Origin: Coptis chinensis
Taxonomy: Eukaryota > Streptophyta > Magnoliopsida > Ranunculales > Ranunculaceae
DNA: 64,000 bases
NCBI GenBank assembly: GCA_015680905.1
Contig: CM027377.1
Span: 29,660,501 to 29,724,500, forward strand
Direction of reading: 5' to 3'
Made by a program: the position numbers and the translations under genes. The notes beneath the pieces were generated by a model. It saw only the letters and a program-made list of their open reading frames with translations, ran no database searches and was not told where the DNA came from. This document shows, one piece after another, positions 26,901-37,790 of the stretch (position 1 is its first letter; each line of letters opens with the position of its first letter).

Positions 26901-27024
26901 AACCAACTCTTATTATACTTGTATTACCTTGCAGCTCGCAATGGTGAAAAATCAAAGATTGGCAGAAAAACTTGTCAATGGAAACATATACGACTGTGTT
27001 TGCAGATATGAACCAGCACATTGA
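11660..27024 (+). CDS. PANK2: Pantothenate kinase 2 (type II PanK fused to DUF89 phosphatase)
   Basis: Twenty-two exons join in phase into about 906 aa: 11660-11933, 12230-12439, 12549-12607, 12701-12817, 13820-13939, 14020-14114, 14266-14359, 15272-15403, 16345-16457, 17066-17258, 18763-18971, 20662-20706, 20865-20913, 21246-21328, 21988-22104, 22339-22402, 24238-24384, 24499-24657, 25696-25779, 25981-26175, 26388-26459, 26935-27024. The kinase half has LALDIGG (about residues 86-92), VNIGSGVSIIK (250-260), GTNVGGGTYWGLG (about 272-284) and FFGGFFIRGH (about 382-391). It phosphorylates pantothenate, the first step of CoA synthesis. The C-terminal DUF89 domain has VDNSGAD (about 736-742), LPALNDVT, VVENGCGSPCID and LEGMGR. 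In plants this domain removes phosphate from damaged or surplus 4'-phosphopantetheine. No transit peptide is obvious. Intron 10 uses a GC donor. Length matches the plant family. Confidence 0.95.
11939..11962 (+). repeat. Poly(T) tract at the start of PANK2 intron 1
   Basis: Immediately after the first donor (gtaa) there is an uninterrupted run of more than 20 T. U-rich sequence just inside a donor is known to help recognition of plant introns. The run length is likely to vary between individuals. Confidence 0.7.
12928..12968 (+). repeat. Compound microsatellite (CT)n-(TTG)n in PANK2 intron 4
   Basis: A CT dinucleotide run is followed directly by five or so TTG/TGT units. A second, shorter CT run lies near 20964-20982 in intron 13. 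Both are intronic. Confidence 0.85.
15550..15562 (+). repeat. Poly(G) tract in PANK2 intron 8
   Basis: A run of about 13 G, ending in GGAGG, within an otherwise AT-rich intron. It is likely to be length-variable. No function is implied. Confidence 0.75.
16738..16917. mobile_element. hAT-type MITE, copy 1, in PANK2 intron 9
   Basis: The element is 180 bp. Its ends are CTGTGTTGCATGGGTAC and, on the opposite strand, CTCTGTTGCATGGGTAC. It is flanked by the identical 8-bp duplication CGTATGCG (16730-16737 and 16918-16925). The interior is rich in GTGTCC/GGACAC motifs that pair with each other, so the transcript could fold into a long hairpin. It encodes nothing. Copy 2 lies in intron 16. Confidence 0.9.
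17259..18762 (+). other. GC-AG intron 10 of PANK2
   Basis: The exon ends GGGGATTTGAGTGACAAG and the intron starts GCAAGT rather than GTAAGT. The acceptor is ...aaatgcag before ATATCATGG. Only this junction restores the reading GDLSDK/ISWMEKF, which agrees with the conserved family sequence. AAG|GCAAGT is the usual strong context for the GC donor subclass. The intron is 1.5 kb long. Confidence 0.85.
23178..23364. mobile_element. hAT-type MITE, copy 2, in PANK2 intron 16
   Basis: The element is 187 bp and nearly identical to copy 1 along its length, with the same ends. It is flanked by a different perfect 8-bp duplication, TGGAAATC (23170-23177 and 23365-23372). Differing target sites show two independent insertions rather than an intron duplication. 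The same GTGTCC-rich self-complementary interior is present. Confidence 0.9.
26417..26507 (+). repeat. 23-bp exon sequence repeated in the next intron
   Basis: TGCATACAAACTTCAATGCT and the next three bases (CGT) occur inside PANK2 exon 21 and again about 70 bp downstream, just inside intron 21. The second copy is out of context and has no splice sites of its own. It looks like a small templated duplication of exon sequence. Confidence 0.8.
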
Positions 27025-28387
27025 GTGCTTCCGTTGTGAAATTTTAGCCTACATAATTAGAAATCTGAAAGAGTTGTAACTGTCCAAAATCTTAACCTTG
27101 ACTAGCCAGTTGTTTCTCATCTTTCTTGATATATCCAAGGGTCAGTGGTGTGACCACTGCCCAGTTTACTAGGGCTCAACCAGTAGAGAATGACAATTGT
27201 GTAAATTAAATACTTAGACATGAAGTGATGATGATCATGGTTGATGTTTTTTTTTTCGATAAACGATCATGGTGGATGTTGATATTTTTATTCTAGCTCT
27301 ACTTTTACTTGAGCCATCCTGCTTATTGCAACAATACCTTATGCTGTGAAAGGTTTCATTTAACCATACTTAAAGCGGGGGCGCATGTTATGGTGGAAGA
27401 TAGCAAACGTAAGAACAAGAAATGATTAATTTGATGTTTTAACAAAAAAAATATTTGGATGTTTCTGCGTTTTAAGATTAAGCCTTCCTTTACCAAAAAA
27501 AGATTAAGCCTTCCTGAGCGTACCATTCCATATAGTCTCAAGATGTGACTTTAAAGAAGATGAGGGTTTATTGGGTATATGGTGTAGAGTGACAGTGCAA
27601 ATGTGCAATTTTACTCTAAGCTTTGGCACTGCGAACCAATCAGCGTTTATCAAATTGTCAATCATCAGGTATGTCGATTAAATCGCATTAAAAACATGAA
27701 CAAATTGAACGTTCACATGCTGCAAATGTGCAAAGCCAAAAGATTTTTTTAGTGAAGAGAACTACAAGCGAACTCATAGCATCACCAATTAGATTCACTG
27801 CCAAGTTGGACTCAGGAACCGTGATCTTGCCTTAAATATTTCTTCCAAACAGCCTTCAACTCCGTATATGCTCAAAGAAACCATGAAACTCTGCTTCGAG
27901 ACAATGATGCAGAGTTCAACACGATACAAAGTACAACGATTCGCATCAGGGAAAACATCATATCGGCATATCTTTAGGAAAATGTCGATCATATATAGGT
28001 GTTACTCCCACCAATGCATCCCTACACCATCCCTACACCTGTGGAAAATAAGGACAGAAGGTCAGGATTTAGGGCTCGTATCTGTAGGCATTTTCGTGTT
28101 GCATCTCTCTTCATTTTCTAAGTATCACATTCTCAGTTGTGAACTTGTCATGATGTTGGATTGCCCAACCGAAAGTATTCCCTTTTCTTCCGTTTGTATA
28201 CTAGTCGTAACCAGGTACCAACTAAAGCTTCGTTACTACTTTTTCCCAAGTGTAACTTGCTACGACTTACATGCAAGAAAATACAAGAAGACAAAAAAAA
28301 TACAATTTGCGCCACACCACTACAACATAGATTTTACATTTTAAGTTTATGTACTTGTATTCCTTAACAACGTGATCATGGATCATT
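27025..28387. other. Region between PANK2 and the convergent DUF220 gene
   Basis: This 1.36-kb stretch must hold the 3' UTRs and poly(A) sites of two converging genes. A short tandem duplication of aagattaagccttcct lies near 27473-27511. No further gene was recognised. Confidence 0.5.
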
Positions 28388-30298
28388 TCATTCCCCCTCG
28401 GTTCTTTTACGATTTTTGTGGCATCTCATGTTTCTCCTGCGCCGTTTCCATCTTTCTTTTATGTCAGTTTCATGGACTATGTCTTTGTTAGTTGCACGCA
28501 GCAATTGTCTCGTGTCTTGATGAGAAGTTACACCACCAAAATCTCCCCTTATTCTGGCAGCCTCAGCCAGCAGGTCATTTATCAGCATTTCAGTAGTCCT
28601 CACAGTAATTCCCCTCAAATACCAGGAAATGGGTGGAGGAGGAACAATATCTGGTTGAATTAGCTGCTGCAAAGTTACTATCGAAGCAACCCTTCCTTTG
28701 CCTTCAGTACATCGATCATAGTCGGCCCACGTTTTTGGCTTGAAAGGGAAGCAAATCTGTTCATCCACAAATAAAGGTTGCAGTCTCCATGAACCCTCAA
28801 ACCTTTTCATAAATCCCGATTTCACTTGTTTGAACTTCATCTGATGACAGATACAAACAAATAAGAATTTGAGCACACACATTACAGGCATACATACTTC
28901 ATCAGTATTTTCTTCATATGTCTAAGGTTAGCATGTTGGTGACAGGGCTATAGGTGGCGGCACTTGGTCAAATAACTATTTTTCAGAAGGGGGCAAAAAA
29001 TCCATTGCCACTATAATTACGTAAGGTAGTAAAATTTAACTTACGGAATAGTCTTCTCTGTTCTGATCCACTATAACATGGACTGATATGGTGCCTGACC
29101 ACCAAAGAAACCTCCACAAAGCTGCTTGCTCCACCTCAACCACCTGCCTTGGACCCTCATCAACCAATATTCTCCTGGATATTACTTCCTGATAAAGTGA
29201 TCATTGGATCATAAGTGTGATTTTATTGATTGGAACTTTGATTTTTTCTTTAATTTAATAATTAATTGGAGTGTTATCTGCAGACACCAGTGAGAGGAGA
29301 ATGAGGCTGGAACGGTGATGGGTTAAACAATCTTTGCTAATAAGCCTAATAGGCACGAAGAATTTTGGTGGTGGGGGTGTTAACAACCTAAGTTTAAAGG
29401 AGAACTCAATTAAATGGTAGATGCCAAGAATAAGAAAATGAGGATGCTGGCGATGATGAATTATGAATATTGGAGGTGGTGGGTAGATGTTAACACACTT
29501 TATCATCTTTCTAAATGTTTCAACTCCTCCATTTCAACCTCCTAGTTTCTGGTGCTCATATTCTAGACTAACATTTTCCAAATTCCAGAACATTTGAAAC
29601 GCAATATCAAAGGAAGATTTGAGACCATGGAGGAGTACATTTGAGAATGCTTCAAGAACAAAACCGATCCTAGTTTCACATCTTCAAAATCAAAGTAACC
29701 AATAGGGAAAAAGAAAATTTACCTTAATATTCTTAAAGACCCTTTTATTGTCAGGGTCAATAACAATGTCAAATACTGCATCAGGGGGCAAACCAATTTT
29801 GACTTTCACATTAAGGTTGCATAAAGAACCTTCTGGTATGCTGACCTGCCAAATTATCACGTTAAAACCTCTGTTCTCATTTTAATCACCAACCAAACCA
29901 AAGCAGAAATTAAGATGAAGACTTGTCCTATACCTTTACTACCGGGGATTGATCGACCCAGGAAGGATTTTCTTTCCAAGCCTTCATTTGTTTGTCCAAG
30001 TTGGCCCCTTTCTCCATTAGTAACGCAGAGTTTTTTCCCTCTGCATCTTTCGCTGACTTGTTGAAATGTGACTAATAAACACAGCAAAATAAAGCTAAAC
30101 ATTGGATCAAATTATTCAAGACCCACCCCAGGGAGAAAAGAAAATTAAAAAAACAACCTTTAAACTGCTTTCAAGTCTTTGAGGAATCTGAACTAAAAAT
30201 GTTGGCAATGCCGCCAGATCAAATGCCTTTGGATGTTCGTTTCTCCTATTATTTTCATCAATACTTAAACTTGATCTACTTGCTTGCACATCGCCCAT
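28388..30298 (-). CDS. DUF220 family protein (SRPBCC/polyketide cyclase-like fold)
   Basis: Five minus-strand exons join in phase into about 332 aa: 30298-30158, 30071-29934, 29845-29723, 29188-29045, 28840-28388, all with GT-AG introns. The core reads [20 protein letters not shown], then [58 protein letters not shown] and [15 protein letters not shown], ending with [21 protein letters not shown] recognise this as the plant DUF220 ('OBP32pep'-like) family, whose fold is thought to be of the START/SRPBCC lipid-pocket type. The function is unknown. The C-terminus is basic ([19 protein letters not shown]). The start at MGDVQ is a choice; an in-frame Met 13 codons upstream (30337) is possible. 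No signal peptide is seen. Confidence 0.85.
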
Positions 30299-30489
30299 CA
30301 AGTAGAATTCCAGGTGAGAGAATATTCCTCTATTCACTTGACTTTCTTGCCAAACTGCACGTGTATCTTATCTCAACCAAAAAAGTCTCCCGAAATACTT
30401 CGATATATTTTGATACTTTGTATATATGTATAAATAATAGTTCAAGTTTCTTATTAGTAGGAGAAGGAGAAGATGGTGCGTGGAGGTAG

Positions 30490-31266
30490 TTTGCTAGAAA
30501 GAGTTATGTGGTTGATAAATTAGTTGTGGACACTCTCGCTATTAGGTAACTACTAGTTTCTCATTTTTTCATTCATTTTTCATTCATTTTAAGAGCATTC
30601 CCAATGCAAGTGAAAATAATCTTCTTCTATCACCGCCATGTAGGATTCACCAACTTTTCACCGTTTTGGTGAAAAACAAAGTAAAGATTTGCAATGCAAA
30701 GGTAAAAAAAAATTCTCAGACGGGATGTTGGATTCCGTCTGGAGGCTTTTTGATCGAGACAGAATGTAACATCCCGTCTGGTATTTTATCTAAAGTTTTA
30801 AAAAAAAAAAAAAAAAAATTGAAAAAACACCCGAGACGGAATCCAACATCCCGACCGAAGTTAACAAGTCAGCTACTATCTCGGTGAAAGGTTTCACCTT
30901 GAAATCAACTGGGAAAAAAAGTCACCAGCTTTTCACCTCTACATTGCACACACCCATATTCCCCAAAAACTGGTGACTTTTTTCACAAACCCCTCATAAT
31001 CCCCTGCATTGTGAATGCTCTAAAGCTTCCTTTATTAACTCCATTCTCTCAGTCATGCTTTCCAGAGATTTGCTGTCATAACAAATAAAGGATTAGAGAA
31101 TGTATCTAAGAGACTAGGGGATGTTTCACAATTAGGTATGTCCATCATCATTTCAACCTTTATTACAATCAATATTAATTTGTTCATGTGCTTTTGTTTC
31201 TTTGCAGCTGAACAAAAAAAGCATGAAGTTGCTGGACTTTTGGAATATGTGACTAAGACTTTTCAT
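30490..31266 (+). pseudogene. Three in-phase exon-like segments, product not recognised
   Basis: Segments 30490-30545, 31068-31135 and 31208-31266 join in phase through GT-AG junctions. They read FARKSYVVDKLVVDTLAIR, then FAVITNKGLENVSKRLGDVS and AEQKKHEVAGLLEYVTKTFH. I do not recognise the family. The first acceptor is purine-rich and weak, with an in-frame TAG directly upstream. No start or stop fits, and downstream sequence is displaced by the 31317 transposon. A Harbinger MITE sits in the first intron. This may be the 5' or middle part of a gene broken by transposons, or chance. Confidence 0.35.
30593..31020. mobile_element. Harbinger/Tourist-type MITE (428 bp)
   Basis: The left end is GAGCATTCCCAATGCA and the right end, on the opposite strand, GAGCATTCACAATGCA. 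It is flanked by TAA on both sides (30590-30592, 31021-31023), the 3-bp duplication of PIF/Harbinger elements. Inside, 'gacgggatgttggattccgt' near 30719 is matched in inverted orientation near 30834-30855, so it could fold into a long hairpin. A poly(A) run lies at 30798-30818. No protein is encoded. Confidence 0.85.
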
Positions 31267-33414
31267 GTAATTTCTTTACCGTTTACCGTGATTCTGATCA
31301 CGTATGTTGTTCATAAGGCTAAGTTCAATGGTTTGGTGCAGCAAAACACCAAACCACAATAGCACAATGGATATCGTTAGTGGGATAGCGAAATCAAACC
31401 CAATGGTTTGGTTTTTCACCCGCCAGTGATACTAGCGTGTAGCAATAATATCCACTTTTGTTATCCGCCATCATTAGTGGCGGGCAAGAAAAAAAATTAT
31501 ACGCCACTCCCACAAACGTGTAGGTATTTATCTCCCCATTTTACCCTTTAAAAAAAACACCCAGAACACCAAAAAATCATTCTCACTCTCACTCTCACTC
31601 TCACTATTCAACACCACCGCGCCAGAAAAATAGAAGTCCATAAATTGGCGCTAAATTTTGGATTTTTCATTGCTACTTCCCACAAAAATGGCTGGAAAGA
31701 AAGAGGGAGGCTGATATTCACCTTTTTGCTATATTAGAGATTTGAATCTCTTATTTGGCCAAAGTGCAAATTCAAAGATATTTTTCCTTACTCACGATCT
31801 TTGTGTTCATATTGTTTAGAGTAGGGATTCGAACCAACCTAAATTCTATGACCACTTACAACTTGGTTTTACTTTTTTAGAAAACTAGTTAGTAAGTTTA
31901 GCTATGATTGTATAAATACTAAATATTTGGTTTCTTTACTACACAAAAATTTTAAATATTAAGTTACGTAAACATGCAACTAAGACAAGATAAAATTTTA
32001 ATAAAACAAAAGTGGAAAGTTAATTCTCCTCATGTGAAGATAACTTTGTTATTTGATTTTAGTAAGTGCATCTAATCTTCCTAGAGATCTTAGACAAGTC
32101 CTAATAAAAGAAAATTTGATCCCTAACATATATGACTCATCTCTAAACTCATACATGCTAGTATGTAGAACCAAAGCAATGACTTATCTCTAAGCTCATC
32201 ACTTTGATCCCTAACTAGACACTACACCAACTATCATTTTGGAATAGGATGTAGGTCTAGTTGTTCTTCCTAAACAACTTACTAAACCAAATAACAAAGA
32301 TTTTCCCTCATAAGAATATTATTAACTCCCCATAAAGGGGAGGTTTAGCTCATGGTCCTTGGGCTAAAAGATGACTAATGTAGAATGTAAAAAGAGAGAG
32401 AGAGATCAAAAAGAAAACTAACTATAAAAACTCACTTGCATTGAGATTTTATTTCCACTAGAAGAAAACAAAGTTTCCTCCATTAAAACTATTACAAGTT
32501 TTTTTTTTCAAAACCAAAAACTAAATAAAAACTAAGGCTAAGGAACTAAAATAATACATGGTAAAGGAAAATAAGTCAAAGGAGTAAATGGATTGTCCCC
32601 CTGTTTTGTTTTTTTTTCTCCATTTTGAGAGAAATCTCATTTTTTCTCCACGTGAAACACCAAACCACATTTACTTCATTTTTACCCACCACATTAAAAC
32701 AAAGTGACACCTTGCCTTTTGTTCACTATTAACACCTAATCTAATTAATTACATGCAAGGTGTCAACTTTGCACCAATAATTTGGCATTTTTGTCTTGAC
32801 ATGCTCCATGATTGATGACTCATCAAATCTTGCGGGCCCGCATAGTGGGTCCAGGTGCAGTCCAGTGGCGGTCCGATCTTTTGGCAATTTTACAACTTTC
32901 CGCCTATGCGTAGAGTTCATTGCTCGATTGTCCGAAAGCAGACTCACTTCGTGATTCGAGTCCCTGGTTCAAGTTCAAGAGGTAGGAGCTTGAAGTTTGA
33001 TGCTTCGTGTCTTGGATTTGTTGGGCTTTTACATGATTTTATGATTTGGAAGAATTCATATATACGTCGTTCCCCGTGCTTTATCGCAGGTTTAACCAAT
33101 ATTTTAATGTTTATTACGAATACCTGCAAAAGTACGAAAATATATTTATTTCATGATTATTAAACACATAATTAACCAAATTTATATGTCTCAATGGGGT
33201 TTCATATTACAATTTTGGGTGCTTATCAAAGGCAAAAAAACTGCAGCAGGTAATTCTACAAGCTTGTTTATAGTACTCTTGTACTTTACACAGTTGTAAA
33301 TGTGAATCAAGAAATCCCTTTGTTTTGATTTATAGTTGTTTTCATGATTGGACGCCAATTGTTTGTTCAATTTCCTTCAAAGCATGTTTTTTTTTTAACC
33401 TGACGAAAATTGTG

Positions 33415-33506
33415 GGAGTTTTCGTCGTCGGAGTTCTTGGATGAGGATAGCGAGCAGATCGCAACACTTCTTAGAGATCTTCATGTTCAACATATGTTCT
33501 AATTAG
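33415..33506 (+). other. Short coding-like fragment inside the 31317 element
   Basis: A plus-strand frame reads WEFSSSEFLDEDSEQIATLL then RDLHVQHMF before a stop. The acidic, polar composition looks protein-coding rather than random, but I cannot assign it. No splice context is evident. It may be part of a captured exon. Confidence 0.2.
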
Positions 33507-36229
33507 GATGCATTGCCACTCTATGTGATTATTTCTTGTATTTAAATTGCAAAGTTTTATGTACTTGACAGTGAAATATTTTTTGTTAATTCTAATTGTA
33601 GTTCTCAGTTATATTTGGAATTTGAGTTGCTGAAGTTCCATGGTTTATTCAATCATTTCTCATGGAGTACTATGCATTGGTTTTCTTAAACGTGCTCAAC
33701 AACACAAATAAATCTCAAAGGAACAAGCAGCGAAGGATCTAGAGGTAAGATAGAGTATAAGCTATAGAGCCTTGCATCTGGTGGTACACCTAAACTGTGC
33801 AGTCACTTTTTGGTTTTCCATATATTTGTCTTTGGCCTTTCCAAAATAATCCTAGGTGATCATGGTTTTTACCTGTAACTTTAAATAATGAGGTATTTTT
33901 TAAGTATTTTTGCTATTTTCTCCAACTACTATTTGCTGAATCTTAATTTTTTGTTTTTGGAGAAAAATCAATGAGTAGAATGTCTAAGATCGAATATATG
34001 TTTAAAAGTCTGTTTTTAATTTTGATATATCCATAAACATTTCATCTAAAGAAGTGGAATTGATAAGAAGCACGGCCAAATCAAGGAAACACATGCAACA
34101 TTTTTTTTTTTCTAAAAAAGCAGAATTTATATTAGATGAATCAAATAATTACGATATATATTTTTATACCAGGGAACTCCTAGTTTCATCTAAAGTATGC
34201 CTCTCCTAGGACCTCCCATATCTTTAGCTATGAAAGTCTGCCTTATGCTAATTTTCTTGTTGCTGAGTGCCAAGTCTGGTACAATGCTTTGCAGCCTGAT
34301 CGGCTGCAGTGTTGGCCTCCCACCTGCATTAAAACAAAAGTCCAGCTTCTTCATACTTTGTATCCACCTAGGCTTCACATTTCAAGGAAACTGGCATGAG
34401 CCAAAAGCAGTAATTGCAATTCAACCACTGGATCTGATTCCTACTACATATTGTTTTTCTTCCATCCTCTGAAAATATTTTGGGTTATCATTTGATAACT
34501 ATTGTTCTTCAGATTGCTGTTATGAACAATTCAAATCATAAAATGCTATAATATTGTTATTTTTGAAAAGATATAATGGCATTCATGTTGAAACTTATAG
34601 CTTGTGCTTGACTGGCGGAAATATTTTAGTGGATAGGAGTTTCTTGAGCTCTGTCGTAACTTCTCTATCTGCACCTTACTTCATCCCATTATCTGACAAA
34701 GTCATGAGAAAATTTTCACGTGGAAGTTCTGTATGCCTCCCATATGAAATTTACCCACGAGAACTTCATCATGAGCTCATGTGAAGATAAACAAAGTACA
34801 GGGGAGACATGTTATGGTGGGGATAAAGAAACTCTCACAAAGAAAAAATAACTTTCACCGTAGCAATTATCCCCTTATTTTGTACAAATAAAAGATACTC
34901 TACACCAGGTCACCAAAGTATCCATCAACATCTTAGAACTAGCGATGATGTTTGGTTGTCTTTCAATTTTGGTTATTTTTACGGACCCTTCTACTCTATA
35001 TAGCATAACGCCACAATGTCCTAAATACTTACATATGAGGTCTAATTGCTAATATGACCGTATAGATATAGCTGCTTCGAACTGTTTGTTAGATTTCACT
35101 TGTAGTTTTTGGCAAGACTAATATCCTAAAACTAGATCAGCTTAGTTTGGTAATTGAATATGTAGTTATGAAAGAGTAAAATAGAAGAATTTTGGATTTG
35201 AGCTTTTAATCTTACCCTTATGGTGTGAGTAACTGTGTTTCATAGAATACATTTGAATAACATATATACCCAGTGTGTTGACGTATGCAAGTATGCAATT
35301 AAAACTTGTAGTTCGTTTGAAATGTTAAATTACATTGGCAGGATTATAACTATAAATTCTTTTAATTTCAGTGACAACTATGACAACTTGTTCTGTATAC
35401 TGATTTCCTTGGAAAATAAGTTGCATTTCCTTTTCTTTTTATAACTTGAAAGCAAGCCCACTGTTAGCACATTAATGCAGTATTTCTTAATGTTCTTTAT
35501 AAATTTCTACAATTGGAGAGGTGTAGAGAAGAACTTGAAGCTCTGCTTATCACACAAGGGATTTGAGACAACTTATATAGTGGTTGGAACAAGACCATCC
35601 ATCATAGACCAAGAGAGAGGAAAGTGAGTCTTGCATCCCTTGCTTGACATAAGTATTATTAGTTTTTTTGTTTCTTTTCTTGATTCAATCAATGCGGTTT
35701 TTGATAATTCGATCTGTTGTTGTCTGTGAACTTCATGTAAAAAAATTCCTCATGGAGTATCTAATATCATTATAGTGGTAGCTATAATAAATCTGCTTTT
35801 CCTAACTTTGTTTTATGGGCGAAAACATTTTTTTCTCAAACCTATTTGTTTTTTGCTATGTTATATTGGGCACGCCATAAGTTTTTGTGGGACAATTTAC
35901 CCAAAGAAATCCAAGAGCGAGCTACTCCTTCATTCGAAGCTAAGGTTAGAAACACATTGTCTAAGTCTCAGCAATACGTCCACTTGATTTGGTAAATGAT
36001 GTGTTAGTATCCTTTTGAAGGATAACTGGAGTTTTTCTAGGTTAAGGAGACTAGGATTGTGTGTTGATATACGTAGAATACTATAGTGTGGTCTAGTTTT
36101 GTGTCATACCATCAGTAGAAAGAAAATGCGACACTTAATTTTATTTGTCGTAATGCAAGACCAATTTATTTAGTTTCATATTATAAATTATGTTTGATTT
36201 TGGTGTTAATTTATTTATTACCAGTTACA

Positions 36230-36646
36230 ATGTCCGGCATTTTACACAAATTCAGAGGTAAGGGTACAAAGTCGAAAAAGTCGGGGACACCAAATACCCC
36301 AAATCCAGAAGATGTACATGTAGAGACTTCTTATTCTGAGTTTGATCCTAGTTCTTATCACCGTGTTGTTGTAGAGGAAAGTACACACATATCTTTTACT
36401 CTTTGTGAAGGTGGTGGAACGAAGGAAAAAGTCGGTAAGAAAGGGACTTTGGCTCCTGTTATAGAATGGTTGAGCCAAGTGAACTTTGGAGAATTTCAAT
36501 TGATGCTTCAGAATGTTGGTTTTGACGTCTTTGCTCAAATTGACATTGAAAACGCAAAGAAACAAATTTTGAAAGATCAAACTCTTCGCAATGCACGGAC
36601 TCCTTCAAGAAATTTGCACTTTGAAGAATACGGAGAAAGCGATTGA
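36230..36646 (+). CDS. Hypothetical 138-aa ORF with SAM-like C-terminus
   Basis: This is the longest open frame in the 31317-37214 element. It starts MSGILHKFRGKGTKSKKSG, is basic at first, then acidic. Near the end it has APVIEWLSQVNFGEFQLML and VGFDVFAQIDIENAKKQIL, which resembles the helical pattern of a SAM domain. An acceptor-like 'ttaccag' lies just before the ATG, so it may be the last exon of a longer gene. It ends 570 bp from the right transposon end. It could be an element-encoded accessory protein or a captured host exon. I do not recognise the family. Confidence 0.4.
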   Translation: MSGILHKFRGKGTKSKKSGTPNTPNPEDVHVETSYSEFDPSSYHRVVVEESTHISFTLCEGGGTKEKVGKKGTLAPVIEWLSQVNFGEFQLMLQNVGFDVFAQIDIENAKKQILKDQTLRNARTPSRNLHFEEYGESD

Positions 36647-37217
36647 TTAATTTGATTAAGAATTTTAAATGTTTCGTATGTATTTGATGCATTTTTAATA
36701 TATTTTATTTTAATTTGTTGTTTTTTTTTTCAATAAATATTTTATTTAAATAATTAATTAAGTTGTTGCAAATCGGAATAAATTTAATCTTAAAATTGAA
36801 ATTATAACAAAGAAATACAACTAAATCAAAAAAAATTAAAAGGGTAGAATAGAATGGTAATTGCATAAATTAAGTTATTAAAAAAACAAAAAAATAGGAA
36901 TCAATTCTAACCGCTATTGGGAGTGGCGGGTGGAAATAATAATTGAATTATAACCGCCATTGGGAATGGCGTGTAGGTTATTAATTGAATTAAATCAAAT
37001 TTCTAACCATCACTAGCTATGGCATGCAGAGTTATTTGGATTTTTTTTGCTGGCCGCCACTGGCTATGGTGTACAGAGCATATGCTATAGTGTTAAAATT
37101 GACTGCATAAATAATAAATTTATAAAGATAACATTGGCGGTATAACGTTTTAACGTACCATTGGATCACATTTTACGTGAAATTTAGTATTTTGCTTCAC
37201 CATTGGACCTAGTCTAA

Positions 37218-37453
37218 ATATAGGATCAAGTCAATAACAACCTTTGGCACAAATGCACATCCCACATGATAGGAGCTGCCAGAATTTCACTTAACTCTGA
37301 CAAGTGATGTTACTTTCTCTTAATTGGTTTTCACATTGAAAACTCTTCACAAGAGTAGACTCAGCTGCTCTTTATAAGTGTGTTGGATTTACACAATGAC
37401 ACATCCACTTTTTTCATCTTATCTCAAAATTGTTCTAGTATTATTAGGATTTA
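37218..37453. other. Short host-like spacer between two transposons
   Basis: 236 bp separate the right TAA of the 31317 element from the Helitron 3' end. No gene is seen. The last host base is A37453, and the matching host T is at 56259. Confidence 0.5.
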
Positions 37454-37464
37454 CTAGTTTTCGA

Positions 37465-37483
37465 ACCCGTTCTATGAACGGGT
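37465..37483 (-). terminator. Helitron 3' terminal hairpin
   Basis: An 8-bp perfect stem with a 3-nt loop (ACCCGTTC-ATA-GAACGGGT on the minus strand). It lies 7 nt before the terminal CTAG. Helitrons use such a hairpin as the rolling-circle transposition terminator. Read-through of this signal is one proposed route to gene capture. Confidence 0.8.
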
Positions 37484-37520
37484 GCCGTTATATTAAATTA
37501 TTATGAAAATTATAATAACT

Positions 37521-37790
37521 ATGTGGAGCTATGAGGTATAAATATTATATTGGTTTTTACTTTGTTTTTTTATATGGGTGGTTCTTTGTCTTTTCCAGTT
37601 CGATTGTGTAACTGTTATCCACATATTCTATGTAGAGCTATGAGATATGCATATTATATTTTCTTTTACTTAATTTTTTATGTGGACGGTTCTTTATCTT
37701 CTCAAGTTCGATTGTGTAACTGTTATCCACATGTTATATGTAGAGCTATGAGATATGGATTTTATATTGGCTTTCACTTAATTTTTTATG
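37521..37790. repeat. Tandem repeat, unit about 109 bp, 2.5 copies
   Basis: Units begin 'atgt(g/a)gagctatgag(g/a)tat' at 37521, 37630 and 37738. Each contains 'cagttcgattgtgtaactgt' or a close variant, followed by 'tatccacat'; the last copy is cut short. It sits 67 bp inside the Helitron 3' end. No coding role is evident. Confidence 0.85.

Larger units (their letters stand above)
31317..37214. mobile_element. Large TIR transposon (5.9 kb), PIF/Harbinger-like
   Basis: The left end reads GGCTAAGTTCAATGG..GTG(C)AGCAAAACACCAAA. The right end, on the opposite strand, reads GACTAGGTCCAATGG.TGAAGCAAAATACTAAA. Both flanks carry TAA (31314-31316, 37215-37217). Subterminal zones at both ends repeat CGCCA(c/t)T-type motifs (31417-31520 and 36908-37080). 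I find no recognisable DDE transposase. Inside are short coding-like pieces (see 36230-36646 and 33415-33506) and a possible gene start at 31687 (MAGKKEGG) preceded by a CTCTCA repeat. It is probably non-autonomous or carries captured sequence. Confidence 0.6.

Noticed and set aside
27868-28344. 158-aa plus-strand frame
   Set aside because: Overlaps the presumed 3' UTR zone of the DUF220 gene, has no recognisable motif and no partner exons.
30199-30489. 96-aa plus-strand frame
   Set aside because: Antisense to DUF220 exon 1; the minus-strand gene explains the open frame.
34190-34784. Overlapping frames of 60-90 aa on both strands inside the 31317 element
   Set aside because: They look somewhat protein-like (one begins with a hydrophobic stretch) but no frame, splice pattern or family could be supported.
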